The position numbers were made by a program, and so were the translations under genes. Of a DNA stretch of 27,755 nucleotides, positions 15,240-23,338 are shown in pieces. The stretch's first letter is position 1. Each line of letters opens with the position of its first letter. The stretch lies in the NCBI GenBank assembly GCA_918219625.1, contig CAKJXT010000058.1, positions 1 to 27,755 of the forward strand, read 5' to 3'. The notes beneath the pieces are model-generated. The model worked only from the letters and a program-made list of their open reading frames with translations. It was not told where the DNA came from and made no database searches. This stretch comes from Bacilli bacterium. GTDB lineage: Bacteria; Bacillota_I; Bacilli_A; RF39; UBA660.

Positions 15240-16151
15240 ATGAAAAAAACATTAATAACAACACTAATAATACTTATAATTCCAGTTATAATAATAAAGA
15301 TATTAACTCCAAAAGAAATAAAACAAAAAAGATATGAAAAAAAAGATAATATAACAGTAAGATTAAAAAGAGAAAATAAAAATATAATTGAAAAAATACC
15401 ATTAGAAAAATATTTAATAGGTGTACTGGCTGGAGAAATGCCAGTATCATATGATATAGAAGCTTTAAAAGCACAAGCAGTAGCTGCAAGAACATATACA
15501 ATAAATAAGATAGAACAAAATAAAACACGTGAATATGATGTTGTTGATACAACAAATGATCAAGTATATAAAGATGAAGAACAATTAAAAGAAATATGGA
15601 AAGAAAAATACAATGAAAACACAAAAAAACTAAAACAAGCAATAAAGGATACAAATGGTGAATATTTAACATATGATGGAAAGCCAATACATGCATTCTT
15701 CTTCTCAACAAGCAGTGGTAAAACAGAAAACTGTAAAGATGTATTTGGAGAATCGTTACCATATCTTGTAAGCGTATCATCAACTTGGGATGAGAATTCG
15801 CCGTCATATGAAGGTGAATTAAATTTAACAAAAGAAGAATTCTGCAATAAATTAGAAATAAATTGTGACAATATAAAAATTGATATAGAAAGAAATGAAA
15901 CAAACTCAATAAAAAATATAACAATAAATAATAAAACAATAAAAGGAACAGATTTTAGGTTTAAATTGGGATTAAAATCGACAAATATAGAAATAGAAGA
16001 ACTAAACAATAATATAATAATAAAATCAAAAGGATATGGTCATGGAGTAGGAATGAGTCAGTATGGAGCGAAGGAAATGGCAAATAAAGGATATAAGTAT
16101 GACGATATACTAAAATATTATTATCAAGGAGTAGAATTTAAAAAAATATAA
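15240..16151 (+). CDS. spoIID: Stage II sporulation protein D
   Basis: SpoIID is a membrane-anchored lytic transglycosylase of the mother cell that, with SpoIIP and SpoIIM, degrades septal peptidoglycan during engulfment. The 303-residue product has an N-terminal membrane segment (residues 4-22) and the SpoIID core: PLEKYLIGVLAGEMP with the catalytic Glu66, then AEAL-like EALKAQAVAARTY. A central HAFFFSTSSGKTEN and the terminal GYGHGVGMSQYGA (glycan-binding loop) complete the signature. Nothing essential is missing. GGTGAT precedes the ATG. In Bacillus spoIID is transcribed by sigma-E and sits after murAA and before spoIIQ; here spoIIQ also follows, 53 bases downstream. Confidence 0.97.
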   Translation: MKKTLITTLIILIIPVIIIKILTPKEIKQKRYEKKDNITVRLKRENKNIIEKIPLEKYLIGVLAGEMPVSYDIEALKAQAVAARTYTINKIEQNKTREYDVVDTTNDQVYKDEEQLKEIWKEKYNENTKKLKQAIKDTNGEYLTYDGKPIHAFFFSTSSGKTENCKDVFGESLPYLVSVSSTWDENSPSYEGELNLTKEEFCNKLEINCDNIKIDIERNETNSIKNITINNKTIKGTDFRFKLGLKSTNIEIEELNNNIIIKSKGYGHGVGMSQYGAKEMANKGYKYDDILKYYYQGVEFKKI

Positions 16152-16204
16152 AAAAAACGTATAAAAAATAAATATGTGTCAAAACTCTTAATAGAGGTGA
16201 AAAA

Positions 16205-16828
16205 ATGACACAAAGAAAGGTAAAGAAAAGTGTAGTAAATGCATTATATATTTTCTCAGCAATACTATTAGTAAGTTTATTTACAATATCAGAATATAAA
16301 TTAACACACAATCCGGAAAAGAAAGACTATGTAAATAAAACAATATTTCAAAATGAAATACCAGTTGTAGCTCAAAAAGAAATGATAATCAGGCCATATG
16401 TAGATAATGCAATACAAATTGCCACTAACTATTACAGCACTAAAGATGATGAGGAAACACAAAGAAACTCTCTTATATTCTATGAAAATACATATTTAAA
16501 ATCAACAGGAATAGATTATAAGATAGACTATGACTTTGATGTAGTATCGGTACTTGATGGGGTAGTAATAACAGTTAGAGAAGATCAAATACTAGGAAAA
16601 TTAGTAGAAATTAAACATAAAGACAATATTATAAGTACATATCAAAGTTTAAGTGAGATATATGTAAATGTTGGTGATGAAGTAACACAAGGAACACTAA
16701 TAGGAAAAAGTGGACCATCAAATCTTCAAAAAGATATGGGAAGTCATTTACACTTTGAACTTATGATTGATAGCAAAAATGTAGACCCAGAAGAATACTA
16801 TGACAAAGAATTAGTAGAATTAAACTAG
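16205..16828 (+). CDS. spoIIQ: SpoIIQ-like M23 family engulfment protein
   Basis: A 207-residue protein with an N-terminal membrane helix (residues ~11-28) and a C-terminal LytM/M23 domain. SpoIIQ is produced in the forespore and binds mother-cell SpoIIIAH to form the channel across the intermembrane space. Position between spoIID and spoIIID fits. In the M23 domain the first zinc ligand is lost: where active enzymes have HxGxD, this has STGID (Ser for His, Asp kept), while GSHLHFEL at the end is intact. The same kind of His loss is known for the Bacillus protein, which is not an active peptidase. STYQSLSEIYVNVGDEVTQG matches the SpoIIQ core. AGAGGTGA precedes the ATG. Confidence 0.88.
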   Translation: MTQRKVKKSVVNALYIFSAILLVSLFTISEYKLTHNPEKKDYVNKTIFQNEIPVVAQKEMIIRPYVDNAIQIATNYYSTKDDEETQRNSLIFYENTYLKSTGIDYKIDYDFDVVSVLDGVVITVREDQILGKLVEIKHKDNIISTYQSLSEIYVNVGDEVTQGTLIGKSGPSNLQKDMGSHLHFELMIDSKNVDPEEYYDKELVELN

Positions 16829-16838
16829 TTCTTTTTTT
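16816..16838 (+). terminator. Intrinsic terminator at the end of spoIIQ
   Basis: AGAATTA / TAGTTCT (one G-U pair), three-base loop AAC, and a T-run. The stem covers the last spoIIQ codons and its TAG. Confidence 0.65.
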
Positions 16839-16873
16839 AAAGAATTCCACATAATAATTAATGAGGTGAAAAT

Positions 16874-17149
16874 GTGGAAGAAATCACAAAAAGAGTACTA
16901 GAAGAAGCACAATATATAATTGATACAAATAAGACAATAAGAGAAACAGCAAAAATGTTTAGAGTATCAAAAAGTACAGTACATAAAGATTTAAAAGAAA
17001 GACTAATTCATATAAATACAGAATTATCAAGTGAAATTGAAAAAATACTAAAATATCATATAGACATTAGACATATAAGAGGTGGAGAATCAACAAGAAA
17101 AAAATATCAAAAAAATCAAAAATATAAAAAAACAATACCTAATATGTGA
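16874..17149 (+). CDS. spoIIID: Sporulation transcriptional regulator SpoIIID
   Basis: SpoIIID is the small DNA-binding regulator that remodels the mother-cell sigma-E programme and aids sigma-K synthesis. The 91-residue product matches the family: helix-turn-helix at residues ~20-41 (TIRETAKMFRVSKSTVHKDL) and then HIDIRHIRGGESTRKKY, the basic tail that also contacts DNA. The start is GTG at 16874 with GAGGTG upstream; an overlapping ATG at 16872 is out of frame and would give a nine-residue peptide. The two start codons share bases (ATGTG), an arrangement that could lower translation. mbl follows after 28 bases, with its own promoter at the spoIIID stop. Confidence 0.97.
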   Translation: MEEITKRVLEEAQYIIDTNKTIRETAKMFRVSKSTVHKDLKERLIHINTELSSEIEKILKYHIDIRHIRGGESTRKKYQKNQKYKKTIPNM

Positions 17150-17155
17150 TATAAT
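17144..17155 (+). promoter_or_regulatory. Extended -10 promoter of mbl
   Basis: TGTGATATAAT: TATAAT at 17150-17155 preceded by TGA. There is no clear -35. It overlaps the spoIIID stop codon. Confidence 0.55.
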
Positions 17156-17177
17156 CTAAGATAAGGGAGGTAGTAAT

Positions 17178-18167
17178 ATGTTTGCAAAAGACATCGGAAT
17201 TGATCTAGGTACAGCAAATGTACTTATATATATAAAAGGACAAGGAATAGTATTAAATGAACCGAGTGTAGTCGCTATGGACTCAGAAACAAAAAAACCA
17301 CTTGCGGTAGGAAGAGAAGCAAGAGAAATGCTTGGTAGAACACCAGGAACAGTACATGCAATAAGACCTATGAAAGATGGTGTAATAGCTGACTTTGAAA
17401 TAACAGAAGTAATGTTAAATCATTTTATAAAAAAGATAAATGGAAAAAGCTTCTTATCACGACCAAGAATACTAATATGCTGTCCATCAAATATAACGCA
17501 AGTAGAAAAAAATGCTATTAAAGATGCTGCAGAAAGAACAGGAGCAAAAAAGGTATACCTAGAAGAAGAACCAAAAGTAGCAGCGATAGGCGCAGGACTA
17601 GATATATCCGCACCATGTGGAAGTATGGTAATAGACGTAGGTGGAGGAACGACAGATGTTGCTGTATTGTCATTGGGTGGAATAGTTAATAGCGCTTCAA
17701 TTAAAATAGCAGGAAACGTATTTGATAATGATATCGCTAAATACATAAAAGATAAATATAAACTATTAATTGGCGATAGAACCGCAGAAGAGATAAAACT
17801 AAACATAGGAACAGTATATCCAAATGGAAAAACAGAAAAAATGGAAGTAAGAGGAAGAGATTTAGTAACTGGACTTCCACACACAATAACAATTACATCA
17901 GATGAAACAGAAGAAGCGCTAAGAGAAAGTGTATATATAATAGTAAACACAGCTAAAAATGTACTAGAACAAACACCACCAGAGCTATCTGCTGATATAA
18001 TAGATAAAGGAATAGTAGTAACAGGTGGAGGAGCTCTAATAAAAGGATTCGACGAACTCCTTGCTCATGAACTAAAAGTACCTGTGTTTGTAGCAGAAAG
18101 TCCCCTTACATGTGTAGCAGAGGGAACGGGAATATTACTAGATAACATACATATGCTAGAAAAATAG
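17178..18167 (+). CDS. mbl: MreB-family actin-like protein Mbl
   Basis: Mbl is an MreB paralogue that forms membrane-associated filaments guiding cell-wall elongation. The 329-residue length is typical. The sequence begins MFAKDIGIDLGTANVLIYIK (phosphate 1 motif of the actin fold) and continues with LICCPSNITQVEKNAI, YLEEEPKVAAIGAG, VIDVGGGTTDVAV (phosphate 2) and GIVVTGGGALIKGFD (adenosine motif). It resembles Bacillus Mbl more than MreB, and lies directly after spoIIID as mbl does in Bacillus. AGGGAGG lies before the ATG. A long terminator follows. Confidence 0.95.
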   Translation: MFAKDIGIDLGTANVLIYIKGQGIVLNEPSVVAMDSETKKPLAVGREAREMLGRTPGTVHAIRPMKDGVIADFEITEVMLNHFIKKINGKSFLSRPRILICCPSNITQVEKNAIKDAAERTGAKKVYLEEEPKVAAIGAGLDISAPCGSMVIDVGGGTTDVAVLSLGGIVNSASIKIAGNVFDNDIAKYIKDKYKLLIGDRTAEEIKLNIGTVYPNGKTEKMEVRGRDLVTGLPHTITITSDETEEALRESVYIIVNTAKNVLEQTPPELSADIIDKGIVVTGGGALIKGFDELLAHELKVPVFVAESPLTCVAEGTGILLDNIHMLEK

Positions 18168-18194
18168 ACATAACTTTACAAAAAATGAAATAAA

Positions 18195-18238
18195 AAGTAT
18201 TTAAAGTCTTAATATAATAGACCTAGATACTTTTTTTT
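18195..18238 (+). terminator. Intrinsic terminator after mbl
   Basis: A long interrupted hairpin: AAGTAT (18195-18200) pairs with ATACTT (18227-18232) and inner GTCT (18206-18209) with AGAC (18219-18222), followed by T8. Confidence 0.75.
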
Positions 18239-18245
18239 GATACAA
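18218..18245 (+). promoter_or_regulatory. Candidate promoter of the Nudix gene
   Basis: TAGACC, 16-base spacer, TACAAT (18240-18245) with TGA upstream (extended -10). It overlaps the mbl terminator. Confidence 0.5.
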
Positions 18246-18264
18246 TAAAATTGGGTGATAACAT

Positions 18265-18699
18265 ATGAGACATTTTTGTGCATCAGCATATATAATTGAT
18301 CCAGAAACAAAAAAGATACTATTAGTAAAACATAAAGATTTAGGAAGATGGACTCAACCTGGAGGGCATATAGAACACGACGAATTTCCTGAAGAAGCGG
18401 CAGTAAGAGAAGCATTCGAAGAAACTGGAATAAAAGTAAAACTATTAGGAGAAAGATTTCCAAGAGAGGAAGACTTTATAAGGCCATTAGGAATTCAAAA
18501 AAATCGAACAGAAGCTGGAGTACATATAGACTTTATATATCCTGCAGTACCACTTAATCATAAGGAATTAGTAATAAGCGATGAAAGTACAAATATAGGA
18601 TGGTTTTCAAGAGAACAATTAGAAACACTAAATGTATTTCCTGATATAAAAATAACTATGGATTATATATTAAAAAACTATTTTAATGAGGTGGATTAA
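18265..18699 (+). CDS. Nudix hydrolase
   Basis: A 144-residue Nudix-fold pyrophosphohydrolase. The Nudix box is complete: GGHIEHDEFPEEAAVREAFE then ETGI (residues 33-57), fitting GX5EX7REUXEEXGU with the metal-binding glutamates. Upstream WTQPGG and the start HFCASAYIIDPETKKILLVK give the usual beta strands. The substrate is not determined by these motifs; many such enzymes clean oxidised or non-canonical nucleotides. GGTGAT precedes the ATG. Its last codons contain the GAGGTGG binding site of the next gene, so the two are coupled. Confidence 0.93.
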   Translation: MRHFCASAYIIDPETKKILLVKHKDLGRWTQPGGHIEHDEFPEEAAVREAFEETGIKVKLLGERFPREEDFIRPLGIQKNRTEAGVHIDFIYPAVPLNHKELVISDESTNIGWFSREQLETLNVFPDIKITMDYILKNYFNEVD

Positions 18700-18700
18700 T

Positions 18701-19312
18701 ATGAATTTATGGACAAATATACTTGTACCTATTGCCTCAATGCTTATAACAGTATTCGCAACAGTATACACGGTGAGCAAAAGAGTTGAAAATGAAAATA
18801 AAGAGAAACACAAACCGTATTTAACTCTAAATAATATTGAATATTTACAACAAATAGATGAATACAAATATTATTATAAGCTAAAAGGAAAAAATCAAGG
18901 AGAAGAAAAACAAAAATTAAATGTGCTTTTACTATTAGAAAACATTGGATACGGGGTTTCGAGTAATATAAAATTCTATAATTTATTAACATCAGAAGAA
19001 ATAAAAGGAACACAAACACTTACGAATGAAAAAAACCAAAAACTATTCACAACATTTGATATTGCCATTAATCAACAAAAAAAAGTACAATTTCAAATAG
19101 AAAATACAATAAATAATAATAAAGATGAATGTAAAATTCTATGTGTATACCAGGATTTAAATGGAAATACATATGATTTTATAATAAATATAGACATAAA
19201 AACAAACGATACATATGATTTTTATACTTACCAAAGAACATCGCATAGCTATAATAAATTAATAAATAAAAATCAAAACTATAATAAAATTATGAATGAA
19301 TATAAAAAATAA
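18701..19312 (+). CDS. Hypothetical protein with one N-terminal membrane segment
   Basis: 203 residues, not recognised. A hydrophobic helix (residues ~4-26, starting NLWTNILVPIASMLITVFAT) is followed by a charged stretch KRVENENKEKHKPYLTLNN and then a soluble domain rich in Asn, Lys and Tyr with alternating hydrophobic residues that suggests beta structure (VLLLLENIGYGVSSNIKFYN resembles an Ig-like strand pattern). Similar single-helix-plus-beta proteins occur widely in Firmicutes without known function. The start at 18701 is set by GAGGTGG within the end of the Nudix gene; an ATG 15 bases upstream lies before that site. It is probably co-transcribed with the Nudix gene. Confidence 0.75.
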   Translation: MNLWTNILVPIASMLITVFATVYTVSKRVENENKEKHKPYLTLNNIEYLQQIDEYKYYYKLKGKNQGEEKQKLNVLLLLENIGYGVSSNIKFYNLLTSEEIKGTQTLTNEKNQKLFTTFDIAINQQKKVQFQIENTINNNKDECKILCVYQDLNGNTYDFIINIDIKTNDTYDFYTYQRTSHSYNKLINKNQNYNKIMNEYKK

Positions 19313-19329
19313 ACCTAAAAGGTTTATTT
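19307..19329. terminator. Bidirectional terminator containing both convergent stop codons
   Basis: AAATAAACC / GGTTTATTT with a five-base loop and T-runs on both strands. The stem includes the stop codons of both converging genes (19310-19312 and 19324-19326). Confidence 0.9.
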
Positions 19330-19767
19330 TTTACATTCTAATCCTAAATTTTCATAAGAAATTTTCATTTGATCAAGATCAATATAACCATCATTCATTA
19401 ACTGTTCAATATCAGGATCAATCATAATCATTTCATTTAAATCAATTTTACTATAATCGATAAAAGTCGTTACTGTAATATGCTTGTCATTTAATTTAAT
19501 CTTGTAACTGTAATTATCAATATATTTAAAAGGCTCATAGAATCCTTCTACGTCTGCTTTATAAGAAGAAATAATATCTGAATCAGAAGATGTAACCTTT
19601 TCCACACTTTTAACACTTAATACTTTACTTCCTTTATGTTTTACTTTATAAGATAAATCTATTGTTCTATCAGACTCTTTAGACTTGTAAGAACACTTCA
19701 TAACATTTTTTGAACTACATCCTGTAAATAGAATAATTCCAACAAAAACAAAAAATATCTTTTTCAT
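19324..19767 (-). CDS. Small lipoprotein of unknown function
   Basis: 147 residues with a clear lipoprotein signal: MKKIFFVFVGIILFTGC ends at a lipobox LFTGC, so it is a substrate for Lgt (also in this window). The mature part is polar: MKCSYKSKESDRTIDLSYKV, VTTFIDYSKIDLNEM and ISYENLGLECKK. It resembles the DUF1307-type small lipoproteins (YehR-like) in its short MKCSY start, but I cannot confirm that family. The start at 19767 has GGTGAG upstream; an in-frame ATG 15 bases earlier does not. It has its own promoter inside the end of the thermonuclease gene. Confidence 0.85.
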   Translation of the reverse strand: MKKIFFVFVGIILFTGCSSKNVMKCSYKSKESDRTIDLSYKVKHKGSKVLSVKSVEKVTSSDSDIISSYKADVEGFYEPFKYIDNYSYKIKLNDKHITVTTFIDYSKIDLNEMIMIDPDIEQLMNDGYIDLDQMKISYENLGLECKK

Positions 19768-19782
19768 ACACTCACCAAACAT

Positions 19783-19810
19783 ATTATAACATAATAAACT
19801 ATTTTTTCAA
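19783..19810 (-). promoter_or_regulatory. Promoter of the lipoprotein gene
   Basis: On the minus strand TTGAAA (19810-19805), 16 bases, TATAAT (19788-19783) preceded by TGT. The -35 lies within the last codons of the thermonuclease gene. Confidence 0.65.
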
Positions 19811-20389
19811 AATTTGAGAATAAATCCATTTTAAGCAAGCAAGAAATACAATAACTATACAAAATGTAATAAGGTAAAATTCATAATTATCATTATTATC
19901 CACATTATTAAAGACATAAGTAGTAGCCCACATACCTACGCCTTTATTCTTGGCATTCAATTCAACATTTTTTAAATGAGATGAATACTTATAATCTTTA
20001 TAAACATATTTAACCTCAGCAAACCCTTCGCTGACAAGTTTTTCTTGTAATAACTCATCATCAACAAAAACCCAAGCTAAAACTCGGCCATACTTATCCT
20101 CTTTATCACTTTTAGAATCATACTCTAATTTGATAGTAGATGCATTAGTAAGCATATTACAAGTAAAAATGCTTGCTTCTTCACCAAAAGGCTCGGCCAA
20201 AACATCATCGTGAGCTATTTCTGGTGCATCAATAGATAAAAATCTAACAGTTTTAACCTCATTCTTAATAATAAATTTAGCAGTATCACCATCAATACAG
20301 CTATCAAGAGTAACTCTAAATTTATTAGAAGCCAATACTATTGATACATTAAAAAAAATTAAAGAAAGAAAAAAAAATATCTTTTTCAT
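19799..20389 (-). CDS. Secreted, membrane-anchored thermonuclease-family nuclease
   Basis: A 196-residue staphylococcal-nuclease-fold protein. A signal peptide (residues 1-20) precedes the nuclease domain with DGDTAKF (Asp35), VRFLSIDAPE (Arg49, Asp54, Glu57), and DKYGRVLAW (Arg102), which line up with the metal and catalytic residues D21, R35, D40, E43 and R87 of the Staphylococcus enzyme. EGFAEVKYVYKDYKY and the final GVGMWA are also typical. Unlike the free enzyme, it ends in a hydrophobic helix (about residues 167-187) and a basic tail, so it is probably held on the outer face of the membrane. The start at 20389 has AGGTG upstream; a longer frame starting at 20434 lacks one. Confidence 0.9.
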   Translation of the reverse strand: MKKIFFFLSLIFFNVSIVLASNKFRVTLDSCIDGDTAKFIIKNEVKTVRFLSIDAPEIAHDDVLAEPFGEEASIFTCNMLTNASTIKLEYDSKSDKEDKYGRVLAWVFVDDELLQEKLVSEGFAEVKYVYKDYKYSSHLKNVELNAKNKGVGMWATTYVFNNVDNNDNYEFYLITFCIVIVFLACLKWIYSQILKK

Positions 20390-20405
20390 ACTAACACCTA
20401 TTAAT

Positions 20406-20434
20406 ATAATAAAAAAAAATAGATAAAAAATCAA
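20406..20434 (-). promoter_or_regulatory. Promoter of the thermonuclease gene
   Basis: On the minus strand TTGATT (20434-20429), 17 bases, TATTAT (20411-20406), about 16 bases before the ATG. Confidence 0.6.
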
Positions 20435-20463
20435 TGCATAATTAAATGAAAACTAAGAAAATA

Positions 20464-20492
20464 TTGACATCAAAAACATCTAATACTATAAT
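20464..20492 (+). promoter_or_regulatory. Consensus sigma-A promoter of vanW
   Basis: TTGACA (20464-20469), 17-base spacer, TATAAT (20487-20492): a perfect consensus, the strongest in the window. The leader (~20499-20569) can fold ATGCA/TGCAT (20518-20522 with 20540-20544) plus ATACT/AGTAT (20508-20512 with 20548-20552). Confidence 0.9.
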
Positions 20493-20569
20493 CTAAAATA
20501 TAGAATAATACTTAAAAATGCAACCAAATATAGATTTTATGCATATTAGTATCAGAAAAGAGGATTTTT

Positions 20570-21406
20570 ATGAAAAGAAAATTATTTTGTGAAATATCAC
20601 CGTTAACATATGAAATATCAATGAGAAAATGTATAGCGGTTAGACATATCAAAAACGCATTATCAAAAGAAAAATTTGCTAAAACAAAAGGAGAACCATT
20701 ACCTATAGTAATATATAAACACAACTCATTAATAAGAAGAAAATTAGGTAACGTAGACTTACAACTCCAAGAAAATAAGGCAGTAAACTTAGGTCTAGCT
20801 GCACCTAAAATTTCAGGAATACTAATAAGACCTGGAGAAACATTCTCACTATGGAAATTAGTTGGTAGTTGTACAAAAAGAAAAGGATATAAAGAAGGCC
20901 TTACAATCGCAAAGGGTGATACATCAAAAGGAATAGGTGGAGGAATGTGCCAATTATCAAATCTAATACACTGGATGATACTACATACAGAAATGGAAAT
21001 AACAGAGCACCATCATCACGATCAACTGGATTTATTTCCAGACTTTAAAAGAGTTATACCATTTGGAACAGGAACATCAATAATGTACAATTATCTTGAT
21101 TATAGATTTAAAAATACAACAGATATAACATATCAATTAATAATATATACAACAGATGAATATCTATGCGGGGAATTAAGGGCAGATAAAAGACAACCAT
21201 ATAGTTATCATATAGATGCAGAAGATGTATTCTTCTCAAAAGAAGAAGATGGTATAGTATATAGAAATGGTAAAGTATATAGAACAAAAGTAGATGTAAA
21301 TACAGGAAATAAAGTGGAAAAAGAACTAATAAGAACTAACCACGCTAAAGTATGCTATGACACATCAAATCTAGAAATAGTAGATTTAACAAAAGATACT
21401 AAATAA
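20570..21406 (+). CDS. VanW family protein
   Basis: A 278-residue VanW-like protein (PF04294). The name comes from the vancomycin resistance VanB cluster, but the family occurs widely in Firmicutes as chromosomal genes and its biochemical role is not known. The core is present: VNLGLAAPKISGILIRPGET, then FSLWKLVGSCTKRKGYKEG, GIGGGMCQLSNLIHWMILHT and the acidic-histidine motif EHHHHDQ. Length and motifs fit a full protein, and no other van gene is nearby, so resistance should not be inferred. No signal peptide is visible. It has a consensus promoter and a perfect terminator. GAGGA lies before the ATG. Confidence 0.92.
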   Translation: MKRKLFCEISPLTYEISMRKCIAVRHIKNALSKEKFAKTKGEPLPIVIYKHNSLIRRKLGNVDLQLQENKAVNLGLAAPKISGILIRPGETFSLWKLVGSCTKRKGYKEGLTIAKGDTSKGIGGGMCQLSNLIHWMILHTEMEITEHHHHDQLDLFPDFKRVIPFGTGTSIMYNYLDYRFKNTTDITYQLIIYTTDEYLCGELRADKRQPYSYHIDAEDVFFSKEEDGIVYRNGKVYRTKVDVNTGNKVEKELIRTNHAKVCYDTSNLEIVDLTKDTK

Positions 21407-21420
21407 TTAGTATCTTTTTA
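21391..21420 (+). terminator. Intrinsic terminator of vanW
   Basis: A perfect twelve-pair stem AAAAGATACTAA / TTAGTATCTTTT. The TAA stop of vanW is at the loop. Confidence 0.92.
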
Positions 21421-21433
21421 GTTAAAAAAAGTT

Positions 21434-21462
21434 TTGCGTAATCATAAAAACTATGATATAAT
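21434..21462 (+). promoter_or_regulatory. Sigma-A promoter of typA
   Basis: TTGCGT (21434-21439), 17 bases, TATAAT (21457-21462) with TGA directly upstream. Confidence 0.78.
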
Positions 21463-21496
21463 ACCTTAGTCAATAAAAAGGAAAGAAGTGTATTAA

Positions 21497-23311
21497 ATGA
21501 AAAATATAAGAAATATAGCTATAATTGCGCACGTAGACCATGGTAAAACAACACTAGTAGACCAACTACTTAGAAAATCAGGAACATTTAGAGAAAATGA
21601 GCAAGTTGATGAAAGAGTAATGGATTCAAATGATATAGAAAAAGAAAGAGGAATTACAATCTTAGCTAAAACAACAGCTATAGACTATAAAGGAACAAGA
21701 ATAAACATACTAGACACACCAGGACACGCTGACTTTGGTGGAGAAGTAGAACGTATAATGAATATGGTTGATGGAGTATTACTAGTAGTAGATGCATACG
21801 AAGGAACAATGCCACAAACAAGATTCGTTCTTAAAAAAGCATTAGAAGCAGGAGTTACTCCAATAGTGGTAGTAAACAAAATAGATAAGCCAACAGCTAG
21901 ACCAGCTCAAGTAATAGATGAAGTATTAGACTTATTCATTGAACTAGGAGCAGACGAAGATCAATTAGAATTCCCTGTAGTATATGCATCTGCACTTAAC
22001 GGAACATCAAGCTTAGATCCAGATATTTCAACACAAAAAGAAACAATGGATCCAATCTTAGATATGATAATAAATAAAATTCCAGAACCAAAAGTAGAAT
22101 TAGAAGGATCATTACAATTTCAACCAGCGCTACTAGACTATAATGACTTCGTAGGAAGAATAGGTATAGGTGTAGTCAAAAGAGGAAAAATAAAAGTAAA
22201 CGAAATGGTATCATGCGTAAGAATTGACGGAAGCATAAAACAATTTAGAATACAAAAAATGTTCGGTTATATAGGACTTAAAAGAATTGAAATACAAGAA
22301 GCAGAAGCTGGAGATATAATCGCTATTGCAGGACTTCCAGATATAAGTGTAGGAGAAACAGTATGCGAGATAGGTAAAGAAGAAGCCTTACCACTACTAA
22401 GAATCGACGAGCCAACACTACAAATGACATTTGGAGTAAATACTTCACCATTTGTAGGAAGAGAAGGAAAAATACTAACAGCTAGAAAAATAGAAGAAAG
22501 ACTTCAAAAAGAAACAGAAAAAGACGTTTCATTAAAAATCCAACCAAATGATTCAGAATCATTCATAGTATCAGGTAGAGGAGAACTACACTTGTCAATA
22601 TTAATCGAAAACATGAGAAGAGAAGGATTTGAACTTCAAGTGTCAAAGCCAGAAGTAATCATAAAAGAAATAGATGGTGTTAAATGTGAACCATTTGAAG
22701 ATGTTCAAATAGATGTACCAGAAGAATATGTAGGAACTGTAATAGAAGCGCTAGGTAATCGTGAAGGAACAATGGAAAACATGCAAACAGAAGAAAATCA
22801 AGTAAGATTAACATACACAATGCCATCAAGAGGGTTAATAGGATTCACAACAGAATTCATGACAATGACAAAAGGATATGGTATGTTAAATCATACATAT
22901 AAAGAATATAGAAAAATGGCAGGAACAAGTGTAGGAGAAAGAAAACTAGGAGTTCTAGTATCAATGGAAAATGGACAATCAACAGCATACGCAATTGGAC
23001 AACTTGAAGATAGAGGAGTAATGTTCATCGAACCAGGAACAGAAGTATATGAAGGAATGATAGTTGGAGAACACTCACACAATAATGACCTAGCAGTAAA
23101 TGTTGTAAAAGGAAAGAAATTAACAAATACAAGAGCTGCAGGATCAGACCATACAGTTGTTCTAAAAAGACCAAGACAAATGAGTCTTGAATATTGCTTA
23201 GACTATATTAATACAGATGAACTAGTAGAAGTAACACCACTAAACTTTAGAATGAGAAAAAGAATTTTAAATACAAGTGAAAGAAAAAAATACGATAGTA
23301 GAAAAGCATAA
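21497..23311 (+). CDS. typA: Ribosome-associated GTPase TypA/BipA
   Basis: TypA (BipA) is a translational GTPase of the EF-G family that binds the 70S ribosome and helps 50S assembly at low temperature and under stress. The 604-residue length is typical. GTP-binding motifs are [15 protein letters not shown] (G1, residues 11-25), ERGITI (G2), [11 protein letters not shown] (G3), [10 protein letters not shown] (G4) and SALNG (G5). The C-terminal [20 protein letters not shown] and terminal [11 protein letters not shown] are specific to TypA. GGAAAGAAGTG lies before the ATG. I see no terminator after it, so the next gene is probably in the same transcript. Confidence 0.97.
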   Translation: MKNIRNIAIIAHVDHGKTTLVDQLLRKSGTFRENEQVDERVMDSNDIEKERGITILAKTTAIDYKGTRINILDTPGHADFGGEVERIMNMVDGVLLVVDAYEGTMPQTRFVLKKALEAGVTPIVVVNKIDKPTARPAQVIDEVLDLFIELGADEDQLEFPVVYASALNGTSSLDPDISTQKETMDPILDMIINKIPEPKVELEGSLQFQPALLDYNDFVGRIGIGVVKRGKIKVNEMVSCVRIDGSIKQFRIQKMFGYIGLKRIEIQEAEAGDIIAIAGLPDISVGETVCEIGKEEALPLLRIDEPTLQMTFGVNTSPFVGREGKILTARKIEERLQKETEKDVSLKIQPNDSESFIVSGRGELHLSILIENMRREGFELQVSKPEVIIKEIDGVKCEPFEDVQIDVPEEYVGTVIEALGNREGTMENMQTEENQVRLTYTMPSRGLIGFTTEFMTMTKGYGMLNHTYKEYRKMAGTSVGERKLGVLVSMENGQSTAYAIGQLEDRGVMFIEPGTEVYEGMIVGEHSHNNDLAVNVVKGKKLTNTRAAGSDHTVVLKRPRQMSLEYCLDYINTDELVEVTPLNFRMRKRILNTSERKKYDSRKA

Positions 23312-23338
23312 ATATATTCATAAAGGGGGATTGAATAT

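Noticed and set aside
20390..20434. Longer thermonuclease N-terminus starting at 20434
   Set aside because: The extra 15 residues lie before the AGGTG site and over the promoter; MKKIFFF at 20389 begins a standard signal peptide.
20570..21406. Vancomycin resistance from the VanW name
   Set aside because: No other van gene is present, and the VanW family is widespread in sensitive Firmicutes.
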